Positions 25,226 to 33,292 of a stretch of 40,691 nt of DNA are shown here, piece after piece. The notes under the pieces are model-generated. The model saw only the letters and a list, made by a program, of their open reading frames with translations, was not told where the DNA came from and did no database searches. The DNA comes from Candidatus Terraquivivens tikiterensis (GTDB lineage Archaea > Thermoproteota > Nitrososphaeria_A > Caldarchaeales > Wolframiiraptoraceae), in NCBI GenBank assembly GCA_003056285.1, contig NDWU01000014.1:1-40691 (forward strand), given 5' to 3'. A program made the position numbers and the translations under genes. Position 1 is the stretch's first letter, and the number at the start of each line of letters is the position of its first letter.

Positions 25226-26518
25226 TTGAGGGTTTATGCAGACCTGCACATACACAGTTATTATTCTGGCGCAACCTCTAGGAACATGAACCTAGAAGAA
25301 ATCTCTCGGTATGCTGTAATAAAGGGGTTAGGGTTACTCGGAACAGGCGATGCCCTCCATCCAGGATGGTTTAAGGAGCTAAGCGAGCGCTTAGAGGATG
25401 CATGGGATACGGGAATCTATAGGTTGAAGTTTTCCGAAAGCCCGGTCCACTTCATCTTTCAGACTGAAGTTGCTACCGTGCACCGTTACAAAGAAAAGGT
25501 CAGAAAGATACACCATGTGATCCTCATGCCCTCGGGGGATGTATCCGTGCAGCTTGCGGATAGGCTCTCGGCATACGGCGACCTAGCATCCGATGGTAGG
25601 CCAGTCCTTTCGATTACGCCCGCGGAACTCGTCGACATAATCTTGGAAACCGAAAGGAGGAATTTGATATTTCCAGCACATGCTTGGACGCCATGGTGGT
25701 CCGTGTTCGGAAGCTTCAGCGGCGTAGATTCTTTAGAGGAAGCTTACGAAGACAGGGCCAAAGATATCTGTGCTCTGGAGACCGGACTGAGCAGCGACCC
25801 TCCAATGAACTGGAGGGTTAGCAGCTTGGACAGACTTACGTTGATAAGCGCTAGCGATGCACATAGCCCTTATCCATTCAGGCTAGGAAGGGAGGCCGTT
25901 GTTTTCGATCTGGAAAGGCTGACCTACGATGAGGTTGCGGACGCCATCAGAAAGAAGGACAGAAACAGAGTAATTATGACCATAGAGGTTCCACCAGCTT
26001 ACGGGAAGTACCATTGGTCAGGACATAGGAACTGTAACGTGGGACCCATACCGCCAGAGGACGCAAAGAACATGGGTTACAGGTGTGCTGTTTGTGGAAG
26101 AAAGTTAACGAAGGGTGTTGACGACAGGGTGAATGAGCTTGCGGATAGGCCTCTTGGCTACGTTCCGGAAGGTTCGATAGGTTTCAAGTACGCGCTGCCC
26201 CTTCAGGAACTCATAGCCGTCTCGGAGGGTGTGAGCTCAGAGTCCGAGCATAGGCTCATGTCAGGTAGGGTTTGGAATGAGTACAGCAGGCTGATATCGC
26301 TCTTGGGCAACGAGTTTAAGATAATGTTTGAGACTTCGGAAGAAGAGTTAACGAATGCGATGGGGCCCCAGCTGGCAAACCTCATCTTGGCTGTGAGACA
26401 GAACAAAATCAAGATAATTCCTGGGTTCGATGGTGTGTACGGCCGAATAATCTTCGGCGCGGAAGGGAAGGTGGACGAGCAAAAGCGTACGAGTAAGAGG
26501 TTGGAAGAGTTTTTCTGA
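25226..26518 (+). CDS. Endonuclease Q-like PHP-family nuclease (TIGR00375 type)
   Basis: This DNA repair nuclease of the EndoQ family cuts 5' of deaminated bases (uracil, hypoxanthine) or abasic sites. It has 430 residues in the family order. The N-terminal PHP metal domain reads YADLHIHSYYSGATSRNM, FPAHAWTPWWSVFG and ISASDAHSPYPFRLG. A four-Cys zinc region (HRNC ... RCAVCGRKL, about residues 268-292) follows, then a helical C-terminal part that ends in a region with an IIPGFDGVYGRI block. The TTG start at 25226 begins exactly at RVYADLH, as expected. Known EndoQ homologues occur in Thermococcales, some methanogens and a few bacteria. Confidence 0.87.
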   Translation: MRVYADLHIHSYYSGATSRNMNLEEISRYAVIKGLGLLGTGDALHPGWFKELSERLEDAWDTGIYRLKFSESPVHFIFQTEVATVHRYKEKVRKIHHVILMPSGDVSVQLADRLSAYGDLASDGRPVLSITPAELVDIILETERRNLIFPAHAWTPWWSVFGSFSGVDSLEEAYEDRAKDICALETGLSSDPPMNWRVSSLDRLTLISASDAHSPYPFRLGREAVVFDLERLTYDEVADAIRKKDRNRVIMTIEVPPAYGKYHWSGHRNCNVGPIPPEDAKNMGYRCAVCGRKLTKGVDDRVNELADRPLGYVPEGSIGFKYALPLQELIAVSEGVSSESEHRLMSGRVWNEYSRLISLLGNEFKIMFETSEEELTNAMGPQLANLILAVRQNKIKIIPGFDGVYGRIIFGAEGKVDEQKRTSKRLEEFF

Positions 26519-26524
26519 TAAGAA

Positions 26525-27409
26525 TTAGTATTTCAATCCTAAGAACCTTGCAGCGTTTTTCCACAAAATCCCCTCGATTTCTTCATCCGTTAGTGTTGGC
26601 CATCCTACCCTTTCTGCAACTTGGTTGACGTTCCTTCTAATAAGTTCTACCAAGTTCTTCCGAGGGCCGAAAAGTGGGTAGTCGCTACCGAACATCAGCT
26701 TATGTACCATACCGTATTCCTTTGCTTTGACGAGATTCCATGCAAGAATCGTTGGTCTGATCATCGCGCTCAGATCCATGTACATATTCGGCACCTTTCG
26801 CACCAACAATAATGCCTCCTCCGTCTATGGGAATGACATGTGGGATATGCAGATCTTTAGCTTAGGGAAATCCATCACAACGTCTTCTAAGTACATAGGA
26901 TGGCCGTACTTCATACGCGCTGCTGTGCTTCCGACCGCTGCTGAATGAAACATAACAGGAACGTTCAGCTCTAGAGCTTTTTCGTAGAATGGATACGCTC
27001 TTCTGTCGTTAGGAAAGAAGAAGTTGTAAACGGGTAAGAACTTCAGCCCTTTGAACCCATATTTGGTGACGGCCACCTAAAACTCCAAAAGACCCTTTGC
27101 GTTGAACTCATCCCTGCTGTCTACTGGTTGCATGCAAGAAAAACCTATGAGCCTGTCCGGGTAGTTCTTAACAAAGTTGTAAACGTATTCGTCGGGAACA
27201 AGCGTTGACGTCGAGTAGTGGACGAAACCCATAACTACTGATATATCGACGCCCGCCTCATCCATATCTGCCAAAAATTTCTCCTCGATGGGGAAATATT
27301 GCAAAACCGATTTCAGCGGGTCGCCCACAAGGTGTGAATAAGAATCGAACAATTCCCGAGTCCATTGCCTCGGAAACTCTCCAACGTGGGCATGCACATC
27401 TATTATCAT
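26525..27409 (-). pseudogene. Amidohydrolase (PF04909 type) with two in-frame TAG codons
   Basis: This metal-dependent TIM-barrel hydrolase/decarboxylase is of the ACMSD-like amidohydrolase-2 family. From ATG 27409: MIIDVHAHVGEFP (metal HxH), VPVMFHSAAVG (His), ICISHMSFP (His) and GSDYPLFGPRKN (metal Asp). The frame is unbroken for about 295 codons except for two TAG codons: one at 27077 between LLEF and VAVTKYGFKGLK, and one at 26825 in HMSFP-TAG-TEEALLLV, where relatives usually have Trp after Pro. No frameshift is seen. The upstream extension of the frame into the tRNA-Arg gene is not coding. It is most likely a young pseudogene; readthrough is an alternative. Confidence 0.8.
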
Positions 27410-27532
27410 ACGTACACCACTAACACAATTTTTATCTTTAAAAATATTGCGGCTAAATTTTTTCAGAATAAATACGTATACTCCGACAAACCATCGTAAA
27501 GTATACATGTACGGTCGGTGAGCTAATCTACG

Positions 27533-27611
27533 GGGCCCGTAGCCTAGCAAGGATAGGGCGCTGGCCTCCGGAGCCAGTATTGCCTGGGTTCAAATCCCAG
27601 CGGGCCCGCCA
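27533..27611 (+). tRNA. tRNA-Arg (anticodon CCG), CCA encoded
   Basis: A complete cloverleaf. The acceptor stem is GGGCCCG (27533-27539) with CGGGCCC (27601-27607). The D arm is GCCT...GGGC, the anticodon arm is CTGGC-CTCCGGA-GCCAG and the T arm is CTGGG-TTCAAAT-CCCAG. Discriminator G is followed by an encoded CCA (27609-27611). The anticodon loop gives CCG for Arg. No intron is seen. Confidence 0.95.
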
Positions 27612-27951
27612 TTTTTGTTTTCGGGTTTTTATTATATGGGTTCTTTTCTTTTATTTTTAGTGACTGGTTTTGCTGGACAGGAAGCTTCAAACTTCAAGTT
27701 GAGGAATTGGCTTTATAACGCGCGGCACAAAATGTATCGTTTCAGAGCGGGCTTCCAGCTGACGCCTCAGCGCAATATACTCTACAACATACAACATTCT
27801 ATGTACATAGTGTTCTTCCAGTTAGCATGTCATCGCACAAGGCTCTGCAACCGATAGTTTATATCGCCTGTACTTTAAGCGAAAGCTGCGCTTCTGCTGA
27901 CAACGTTTATATATTCTAATGGCGTTTTCTGAAAAGCGGTGATCAGGTTGT
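27612..27951. other. Noncoding gap after tRNA-Arg
   Basis: An 80-codon open frame (27615-27857) resembles nothing and has unlikely composition. A TATA-like GTTTATATAT at 27905-27914 precedes the hairpin and small ORF described next. Confidence 0.4.
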
Positions 27952-27981
27952 CCCGCCCTTAAACCGTCGAGGAAGGGCGGG
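27952..27981 (+). mobile_element. 9-bp GC hairpin resembling an IS200/IS605 (TnpB) right end
   Basis: CCCGCCCTT (27952-27960) pairs perfectly with AAGGGCGGG (27973-27981) around a 12-nt loop. Such a CCCGCCCTT/AAGGGCGGG hairpin followed by GTGG resembles the 3' end of many archaeal TnpB elements and their guide RNAs. No tnpB is attached, so this would be a solo end. It could instead be a leader hairpin for the small ORF at 27987. The identification is from memory and weak. Confidence 0.35.
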
Positions 27982-27986
27982 GTGGA

Positions 27987-28232
27987 GTGATTGAACATAG
28001 AGTGGCGGTGGTGGCCGGAACCAAGGAATTTGAAGTACAGCAGGAAAAGCCAACACTTACTTCGCTTATAATAAGACCTAAGGTTGCACCCAAACCATTC
28101 ATAAGGACAATTAATGTTGGCAATAGGGTTGGGAAGGCTATAAGGAACGCCAGCTTCAATTGGAGGCCATACGTTTTAATGGTGTTCTTTGACACGCAGT
28201 TAATGATAGCCGAGTCCAGTTGTAGAGCATAG
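27987..28232 (+). CDS. Small hypothetical protein (doubtful)
   Basis: An 81-codon frame starts at GTG, just after the GC hairpin and a GGGTGGAG ribosome-site-like tract. A TATA box at 27905-27914 would give a leader of about 50 nt containing the hairpin. The protein is basic in the middle (IRPKVAPKPFIRTINVGNR) with no motif I recognise. An overlapping minus-strand frame of 97 codons is also open. Either could be chance. Confidence 0.3.
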   Translation: MIEHRVAVVAGTKEFEVQQEKPTLTSLIIRPKVAPKPFIRTINVGNRVGKAIRNASFNWRPYVLMVFFDTQLMIAESSCRA

Positions 28233-28274
28233 GCGAGGATGTTCTTAGACATTTAACCTTACAGTTTGCGTAGA

Positions 28275-29666
28275 TTAGAATTTAGCTCCTAACCGCTTCG
28301 CGATGTAGTTTCGCAGCTTAATGTACTTATATATAGAGGCCATGGCTGCAGCAGCTCTTTCGGGTGTTGGATATGCAGGTATCTTATTCTTAGTTAGGTA
28401 TTTTATTGCCTCAAAAGATTCGACGCCGCCAATCATAGCAACAGTCTTCGGTTTCCTAATACCGGAATCTCTAACAGCATCTACTATTGACTGAGCAACC
28501 TTCATCGGATCTGTTACGGCTGTTTGACAATAAAGAACAGTTATGGCATGTACATCTGGGTTCTTCAAAGCGGCTAGCAGAGTTTCATAGTACCATTCAT
28601 CAAGGGCCATACCCGTGAGGTCTATCGGATTTGTGAATGATGCAAATGGAGGTGTGAACTTCTTTATCTTTTCGACAAGCTCCTGAGGTGGCTTTGTCAG
28701 ACTAATCCCGTTTTCAGCCAACGTGTCTGTTGCTTGGACTCCTGCACCACCTCCATTAGTTATTATAATAAGCCTATCACCAGTCTGCATTGGATTCCAT
28801 GAAAGGGCTTTGACCCAATCAAAGGCCTCTTCAACACTTTTGGCGAAGAGTATGCCCGACTGCCTAAAGGCCGCTTCCCATATTGCAGGTCCGCCAGCAA
28901 GGGCACCAGTATGACTTACGGCTGCTCGAGCACCCGCCTCGGTTCTACCCGACTTTATCGCTACTATCGGCTTCTTTAGGCTTACCCGACTGGCCACCTC
29001 TACGAACCTCTTTCCGTCTTTGGCCCCCTCGATGTATAACAATATGACTGAAGTGTTGGGGTCATCTTCAAAGAACTCCAAAAAGTCAGAATCCTCAAGA
29101 TCTGCTTTGTTTCCTATGCTTATCATCGCTGATATGCCTATGTTTTCGAGTATTGTCATGCCCATGAGGGCTATTCCCAGCGCACCACTCTGTGATACAA
29201 ATGCTACATTTCCCGGTATAACGTTGCAGGGGCCGAATGTTGCATTTATCTTGGATGGAGTATAAACGTATCCGAAGATATTAGGCCCCAGAACCCTCAT
29301 ACCGTATTTATTGGCCCTTCTAACGACCTCCTCCTCCAACTCTACATTTCCGACCTCTTTGAATCCAGACGTTATTACTACAGCATGCTTTACCCCAACC
29401 TTACCCGCATCATCAATTATGTCCAGCACGTGCTTGGCTGGCACAGAAACTACGACAACATCTACGGGTCCATCTATTGATGAAACAGATGGATAGGCTT
29501 TAAGCCCCATTATCTCGTTTACATTGGGATTAACAGGATACGTCCTACCTTGATAACCGTACTCTATCAAGTTCTTCAAGATCCTGCTTCCTATTTTGCT
29601 TGGATCTCTGGACGCCCCTACAACTGCTATGCCTCTAGGATAGAATAGATATTTAAGATAAGCCAT
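28275..29666 (-). CDS. acdA: ADP-forming acyl-CoA synthetase, alpha subunit
   Basis: This is the CoA-ligase subunit of the enzyme that converts acyl-CoA, ADP and phosphate to acid, CoA and ATP, giving ATP from fermentation. It has 463 residues. The CoA-binding Rossmann domain begins YPRGIAVVGASRDPSKIGSRI, the ligase domain has FVSQSGALGIALM, and the phosphorylated active-site His is in AAVSHTGALAGG near residue 250. A third domain continues with IITNGGGAGVQATDTL. It is encoded right after the beta subunit (7-nt gap), so both are one operon. The substrate (acetate, branched or aryl acid) is not evident. Confidence 0.93.
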   Translation of the reverse strand: MAYLKYLFYPRGIAVVGASRDPSKIGSRILKNLIEYGYQGRTYPVNPNVNEIMGLKAYPSVSSIDGPVDVVVVSVPAKHVLDIIDDAGKVGVKHAVVITSGFKEVGNVELEEEVVRRANKYGMRVLGPNIFGYVYTPSKINATFGPCNVIPGNVAFVSQSGALGIALMGMTILENIGISAMISIGNKADLEDSDFLEFFEDDPNTSVILLYIEGAKDGKRFVEVASRVSLKKPIVAIKSGRTEAGARAAVSHTGALAGGPAIWEAAFRQSGILFAKSVEEAFDWVKALSWNPMQTGDRLIIITNGGGAGVQATDTLAENGISLTKPPQELVEKIKKFTPPFASFTNPIDLTGMALDEWYYETLLAALKNPDVHAITVLYCQTAVTDPMKVAQSIVDAVRDSGIRKPKTVAMIGGVESFEAIKYLTKNKIPAYPTPERAAAAMASIYKYIKLRNYIAKRLGAKF

Positions 29667-29673
29667 AGCCCTC

Positions 29674-30372
29674 TCACCTAAGGATTATCCTTGCATCAGC
29701 AACCTTAGCTCCCTTACCCTGTGTAAACACCATTATAGGGTTTAGATCTACATCCTGGATTTCTTCAACTTCGAGCATAAGTTTTGAGACCTTCAATAGA
29801 ATATCTTTTATTGCTTCCAGATCTCTGGGCGGCATGCCTCTATAGCCTTCGAGTATTCTGCAAGCCTTTATCTCACGAATCATCTCATCGGCATCCACCG
29901 GAGTTAATGGGGTCACTCTAAAACTCACATCCTTAAGAACCTCAACGAAGATCCCGCCTAACCCAAACGTTACTACAGAACCGAATGTAGGATCTCTCGT
30001 TGAACCTACAATCACCTCGAGCTCTGAGGGCACCATCTCTTGAACTAATACACCTTCAATTTTGGCATTTGGAGTTCTTTTTTTGACGTTCAGCATAATC
30101 TTCTTGAACCCTTCTTTAACATCGTCGGAACTCGTGAGGTTAAGTATTACACCGCCAACATCACTCTTATGAACTATATCCGGGCTTACAATCTTCAACA
30201 CAACCGGGTATCCTATTGAGTCGGCGATCTTTATAACCTCTTCCTCGTTTTTAGCTAGGCCAAACTTTAGTACAGGGAACTTGTATTCAGCGAGCACCTC
30301 AAATGCTTCATGTTCTAGAAGTTTCTTTCTACCTTTGCTTTTAGCATTCAGTATTATTGATCCCGCATCCAT
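29674..30372 (-). CDS. acdB: ADP-forming acyl-CoA synthetase, beta subunit (ATP-grasp)
   Basis: This ATP-grasp subunit, 232 residues, makes ATP from the phosphohistidine of the alpha subunit. Seen: LLEHEAFEVLAEYKFPVLKFG at the start, GYPVVLKIVSPDIVHKSDVGGV (ATP-grasp core with the conserved HKSDVGGV), GVLVQEMVP, VVTFGLGGIFVEVLKDVSFR and DVDLNPIMV near the end. Its ATG at 30372 lies downstream of an AT-rich region (30373-30440) that probably holds the promoter of this two-gene operon. Confidence 0.93.
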   Translation of the reverse strand: MDAGSIILNAKSKGRKKLLEHEAFEVLAEYKFPVLKFGLAKNEEEVIKIADSIGYPVVLKIVSPDIVHKSDVGGVILNLTSSDDVKEGFKKIMLNVKKRTPNAKIEGVLVQEMVPSELEVIVGSTRDPTFGSVVTFGLGGIFVEVLKDVSFRVTPLTPVDADEMIREIKACRILEGYRGMPPRDLEAIKDILLKVSKLMLEVEEIQDVDLNPIMVFTQGKGAKVADARIILR

Positions 30373-30446
30373 TTTGTGTCAATAATTATTAGTTTATGTA
30401 TGTAAGAAAAAAATTTACGTATAACTTTAAAACCAACTATAATTTC

Positions 30447-30983
30447 CTATAATTTCCGGAATCCAAACCCTAAAACCATCTTTCTCCTTCGATCACCAAA
30501 GATATCCATAAAGCTTACACGTATCTCATGTTTATCCAAAAGCGCGTTAACACAGTTTTTAACCCTAGTCCTAGCCTGGACAAAGCTTATATGGTAGCAG
30601 AGCAAAGCCTTACGATCCCTAACACGCTTAGGTAGAACATAGCTTTTAGCAACCAAACCAGCCCTCAAAAGCTCAGCAAGCATTAGAGCATCAAGCCTGT
30701 TAATACGAATCTTAGCTTCAGCAATAGCTCTAGTGTTAGAAAGATTGGACAAAACAACTCTGATTCCGCGTTCTTCCAAAGCCTCATAAAGCCTAACCTA
30801 GAAGTTTCCATTGGACTAAACAGCGAACTCTAACATCCCGAAAGCCACAATGCTCTCAACAAACTCACAAATCCCACATCTATCATTCCTAAAGTGCTTA
30901 AAGTGAAATTTTCAAAAACCTTTTCCGCCATCCTTAATAACAGCAAAACCACTAGCCTTATGAATATCTACACTAACACTCAT
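30447..30983 (-). pseudogene. IS110-family transposase remnant
   Basis: This is the N-terminal half of a DEDD transposase. From ATG 30983: VSVDIHKASGFAVIKDGGKGF (first Asp block), then RNDRCGICEFVESIVAFGM, then RVVLSNLSNTRAIAEAKIRINRLDALMLAELLRAG and RTRVKNCVNALLDKHEI. The frame carries one TGA after GGKGF and two TAG codons (AV-TAG-SNGNF-TAG-VRLY). The C-terminal transposase domain, with the active-site Ser, is absent. It is therefore a dead, truncated insertion sequence. Confidence 0.8.
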
Positions 30984-31224
30984 CAAAATCCTTTCGTCTC
31001 CTTACAGTTATATGTTGACCCTTATGCGGAAGGCAGTTATTCGGCTGCAAATAATGCTATGGGTTAGTGGCCCTTCTTGTCGTCTATTAACGGCATCTGC
31101 CTTTTTCTAATCTACCAAATCAGAAACGTGGCAAGAGGGCTTTTCCAAGAGGTAGCGGAGAACTTGATTCAGGCTGAAGCCGACACCTGTTTTAATATAA
31201 ACTATGATCTTAGTGGTTCCTGAG

Positions 31225-32330
31225 CTAATTAGGACAAAAGCTACCTTCAATACTTTTAATCAGCACATCAAACCTACCATATTCACCGCTGACTTCTTCA
31301 TGGACCGCTATAGGATCTCCACTCTTTAAGGCGCTCCTTAACGCGTGAACCTGCAGGTTCACCGCTAACTCGTGGCTCTCGCGAAAGAGGGTGTTAACCT
31401 CTACCAGTTCATGTAGCTGCGACAACATCCAATGGACATACTATGGACAGGCTTAGAGCGTCAGTACGTTAACAATATATGCCTTCTTCGGCCTGCCAAG
31501 CTCATCATAAATGCCAAACTTCTTCAGCTATTTTCTTGTATACATGGTCTAAGCTGTTCCTAAGGTAATCCATCAAGTCCTCTATCGTTTTTCACGTCAA
31601 GAAATAACGCAAACTACCCTATCCTTAGCGTTTTAGGCAGACGTCGCAAGACAATTCCTAAGCGCCTACTTCTCTGTAATTATTGTTCATTGGAAGGTAA
31701 CGGCGATAATTCCACGTTTTTGTTAGATCATGGATCCAGACTTTGCCTTCTACCTCAACCCGTGCACATCTTGTAGATGAACCTGCCGATTATATCGGTT
31801 AAACGTATCAATCGATACGATATTGCAATGATGGGGATGTACTCTCCATAAAGTAGTTCTCAAGTGAATCTAAGATCTTGATGAGTTCTCCGCTCTATAC
31901 TTTTGTGGTGTTGTTCAGGCAACAAGTGGCGACTCAGGAAACTGAATGATCCTCTACGAGGATATGTAGACGAACAAGTCTACCATGTCAAAAGCCAATA
32001 CTCGTAACAATCCACGTTGAGCTTTAGTTGTGTCAATTCAGCCTTGCTATAAGCATACAGCCCCGCTTATCCATTTGAGCCGTTTTTGACTTTCCGGCGG
32101 TCCATCCGCATATAAAGGGTAGCCTCCTCGCAGAGCTTGGTTGGGAGCATTACTATCAGTGCTGTCCATTCGCCTTTTGGACATGGCTGAACCTTGTTTG
32201 AGTTTTTAATCGTGGCACTTGATCCATAGATCTATGGTACGTTCGCTCCTTCTCTTTCGATTAAGTTTGCATCTCCAAAAATTTTTACATAAGCATGACA
32301 ATTTGCTTTTTCAATTCCCTTTCTGATACC
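31225..32330 (-). pseudogene. Strongly decayed gene of unknown family
   Basis: Only a 67-codon frame (31225-31428) is intact, but protein-like segments follow each other on the minus strand with stops and frame changes between them. In gene order these are VKIFGDANLIEREGANVP (then TAG), IYGSSATIKNSNKVQPCPKG, EWTALIVMLPTKLCEEATLY, YAYSKAELTQLKLNVDCYEY, DSLENYFMESTSPSLQYRID, KVWIHDLTKTWNYRRYLPMN, EDLMDYLRNSLDHVYKKIAE and FGIYDELGRPKKAYIVNVL, then the 67-residue tail. I do not recognise the family. The intervening 30984-31224 stretch shows no clear gene. Confidence 0.55.
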
Positions 32331-32380
32331 GCTTTGTGATTATTCTAAGCTTTTACCGTTATTGCATATACTAACACCTC

Positions 32381-33143
32381 TTATTCATAAAGCACGACGA
32401 CCGCGTATCGCTCGACATAAATTCTGCCGAAGCCCGGAAATTCGTACCAACGGCCCGGTACGATCTCCTCATGGTTTTCATTCCACCAAACAGAATCCGT
32501 CTGGGCCTCGACATAGACGAGCCCCTCGGCGCAGAGTATGGCGTTGAATGCATGGCTGAACTTCTCCCCGTCCGCATCGTGTCCGAAGACTGCTACGACC
32601 CCCCATGTCCCAACCCTTGAGCTTGGCGTGGAAGGATAACATCATGGCGAAATCTCCGCAAACGAAATCAGGGTCTCTGTACTGTATGGTGTCTGTCGGG
32701 TCTTCCTTCAACCATGCCTTGAGTTCGTCTACTCTGGGTACTGTCTTGTTTTCGAGTGGCTTATAAAGCACTGTGTAAAGTACGTCGTAATCGTGCCTCA
32801 ACTTTTCGTACTTATGCATGAGCTCGACATACGATGCGTTAAGATCCTTAAACCTTGCTGAGAGCGATGTATGGTTTGCGCTCAAGGATGCGTAGGCCGA
32901 TAGAAGCTCTGAGTATGCTGATTGGAGCTCCCTGTAGTTCTCCACGAGTTGCCGATAAGACGCGTTGAGGGCATCGTAGTTTGTGACTAGCCTAGAGTAA
33001 TTCGTAAAAAGCTCATCCTGCTGCACAAGAAGCTCCGAAACTACCCCCTTGAGCCGCTCATTCGTTGATAGGACATCGGCGAGAGATACGTAAAGGAACG
33101 CTCCTAAAACTATAGAAAAAATGAAATAGGATGTAAATAACAA
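32381..33143 (-). CDS. Membrane-tethered heptad-repeat protein with transglutaminase-like domain (one frameshift)
   Basis: The N-terminus has one hydrophobic anchor (SYFIFSIVLGAFLYVSLADV). About eleven near-perfect seven-residue units with Tyr at position 2 and Leu at position 5 follow (NYSRLVT, NYDALNA, SYRQLVE, NYRELQS, AYSELLS ...), a coiled-coil stalk. The C-terminal domain shows CGDFAMMLSFHAKLKGWDMG, a catalytic-Cys transglutaminase-like start. The frame then breaks at a six-C run (32599-32604). In the neighbouring frame the domain continues as VVAVFGHDADGEKFSHAFNA (His), VYVEAQTDSVWWNE (Asp) and VPGRWYEFPGFGRIYVERYA to TAA 32381. One extra base explains the break: a sequencing error, slippage or recent mutation. 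The start is TTG 33143. Confidence 0.65.
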
Positions 33144-33292
33144 TTAATGCTCTCTTCAACGAGCATGCCCCCCTACTCTACGCTCTAGGCTTTAAAAATT
33201 TCGCCTGTCAGTAAGTCTTAGTCCGACGTATCAATCTTTTTATCGAAGGTTTCCACAATAGACGAATTTGGTCTAGGGTAAGGTGGTATGCG

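Noticed and set aside
27410-27550. N-terminal extension of the amidohydrolase frame
   Set aside because: It runs into the tRNA-Arg gene; the family start MIIDVHAH is at 27409.
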